DNA of 8,145 nucleotides. Source: Altererythrobacter sp. (GTDB lineage Bacteria > Pseudomonadota > Alphaproteobacteria > Sphingomonadales > Sphingomonadaceae). The stretch is from assembly GCA_023299945.1 (NCBI GenBank), contig JALZVZ010000096.1, forward strand, positions 1-8,145. The letters are read 5' to 3'. The notes beneath the pieces are model-generated. The model was not told where the DNA came from and ran no database searches. It worked only from the letters and a program-made list of their open reading frames with translations. The position numbers and the translations under genes are program-made. Positions 7,202 through 8,145 of this stretch are shown here, piece by piece. Positions within the stretch are counted from its first letter, which is position 1. Each line of letters opens with the position of its first letter.

Positions 7202-8145
7202 CGTCGTTCAGCATTGCAATCGCCTCATCAAGGGACAAAACTTGCTGCTGTTTCTCACCCAAAGTGCGAATGGCAACCGTGCCTTCCTCCGCCTCGCGCA
7301 TGCCAACCACCAGCAAATGCGGGACTTTCGCTAGAGAATGCTCGCGCACTTTGTAATTGATCTTTTCATTGCGCAAATCAGCCTCGGCGCGAATGCCTGC
7401 CGCTTTCAGTTTCGCCAGAACCTCTTCGCCATAAGGATTAGCATCGGTCACCACGCTGGCGACGACCGCTTGTGTCGGGGCGAGCCATAGCGGCAATTTG
7501 CCCGCATAATGCTCGATCAGAATACCGATGAAACGCTCATAGGAACCAAAGATCGCGCGGTGCAGCATCACGGGGCGGTGGCGTCCGCCATCCTCGCCCA
7601 CATAAGTCGCATCGAGGCGTTCGGGCAGAACGCGGTCGCCTTGGATTGTGCCGACCTGCCAAGTCCGCCCGATCGCATCGGTCAAATGCCATTCCAGCTT
7701 CGGCGCATAAAACGCGCCCTCGCCCGGCAATTCTTCCCAACCATATTCTGCGTTGTCCATGCCGGCCTCAGCTACAGCATCGCGCAATTCCTGCTCAGCT
7801 TTGTCCCAATCAGCATCGCTCCCAAAGCGCTGGTCCGGCCGCGTCGCCAGCTTCACATGGTAGGTGAAACCAAAATCTTTGTAGACGCCATCCGCGAGCG
7901 CGCAGAATTTGCGCACTTCATCGACGACTTGATCCTCGGTGCAGAAGATATGCGCATCGTCCTGCGTAAACTGGCGCACGCGCATCAGGCCATGGAGCGC
8001 GCCATGCGGTTCGTTGCGATGACAGCAGCCCATTTCGCCCAAACGTATCGGCAGATCGCGGTAGCTGGTGATGCCTTGTTTGAAGACGAGAACATGCGCG
8101 GGGCAGTTCATCGGCTTAATCGCCATCCACTGCGCATCATCAGCA
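7173..8145 (-). CDS. thrS: Threonyl-tRNA synthetase, 3' half (5' end beyond window)
   Basis: The enzyme charges tRNA(Thr) with threonine in the cytoplasm. The visible 323 residues are open to the window edge and begin inside the class II catalytic core ([17 protein letters not shown]), so the ATG at 8126 is an internal Met, not a start. All three zinc ligands of bacterial ThrRS are present: the Cys of PMNCPAH (fragment residue 14), the His of TQDDAHIF (65) and the His of [12 protein letters not shown] (195). The 51-residue spacing of the first two equals that of E. coli C334 and H385. Motif 2 is [16 protein letters not shown] and motif 3 surrounds [11 protein letters not shown]. The anticodon-binding domain runs from about 217 (LPLWLAPTQ) through [10 protein letters not shown] to the end. 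Bacterial ThrRS is about 640-670 residues, so roughly the first half, with the TGS and editing domains, lies outside. The stop TAA at 7175-7173 overlaps the TSUP gene's longest start. Confidence 0.97.
   Translation of the reverse strand, partial: ADDAQWMAIKPMNCPAHVLVFKQGITSYRDLPIRLGEMGCCHRNEPHGALHGLMRVRQFTQDDAHIFCTEDQVVDEVRKFCALADGVYKDFGFTYHVKLATRPDQRFGSDADWDKAEQELRDAVAEAGMDNAEYGWEELPGEGAFYAPKLEWHLTDAIGRTWQVGTIQGDRVLPERLDATYVGEDGGRHRPVMLHRAIFGSYERFIGILIEHYAGKLPLWLAPTQAVVASVVTDANPYGEEVLAKLKAAGIRAEADLRNEKINYKVREHSLAKVPHLLVVGMREAEEGTVAIRTLGEKQQQVLSLDEAIAMLNDGATPPDLRS

Noticed and set aside
7173..8126. thrS fragment read as a complete 317-aa protein starting at 8126
   Set aside because: The frame is open upstream to the window edge and the Met lies within the conserved catalytic core, so this is an internal Met of a full-length synthetase.

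Overview
The window reads as an ordinary chromosomal stretch from an alphaproteobacterium, most probably of the order Sphingomonadales (Erythrobacter/Altererythrobacter-like). The placement rests on moderately high G+C content by eye, the character of the GlnE and ThrRS sequences, a PA-domain M28 lipoprotein peptidase, and a CtrA-like half-site pair. It is an inference from family resemblance, since no search could be run. No transposase, integrase, CRISPR array, phage gene, tRNA or rRNA is visible, and base and codon use look uniform across the window.

Layout, left to right. (1) Positions 1-2552, minus strand: most of glnE, the two-headed enzyme that adenylylates and deadenylylates glutamine synthetase. 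The frame is open across the whole stretch and the 3' end runs off the left edge. (2) A 100-bp divergent spacer, 2553-2652. (3) Positions 2653-4335, plus strand: a lipoprotein metallopeptidase of family M28 with a PA domain. (4) After a 37-bp gap, 4373-5371, plus strand: agmatine deiminase (aguA). (5) Positions 5372-5655 are 284 bp containing a CtrA-like site and a 42-codon ORF (5454-5582) with a good ribosome binding site. (6) Positions 5656-6423, plus strand: an exported DUF1223 protein with a thioredoxin-like CxxC motif. (7) Positions 6416-7201, minus strand: a TSUP (TauE/SafE) membrane permease that meets the DUF1223 gene tail to tail with an 8-bp overlap. (8) Positions 7173-8145, minus strand: the 3' half of thrS (threonyl-tRNA synthetase), whose end overlaps the start of the permease gene. 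There is no gene-free stretch longer than 300 bp.

Functionally this is a mixture. There are two housekeeping genes (glnE for nitrogen control, thrS for translation), an envelope peptidase next to an arginine/polyamine catabolic enzyme, an exported redox-like protein and an anion-type permease. The peptidase-aguA pair may be co-transcribed, as may thrS-permease. I see no convincing sign of a new multi-gene system. The items most worth a second look are the 42-aa membrane peptide with its CtrA-like upstream site, the cysteine pairs added to the M28 peptidase, and the altered conserved block in the DUF1223 protein.
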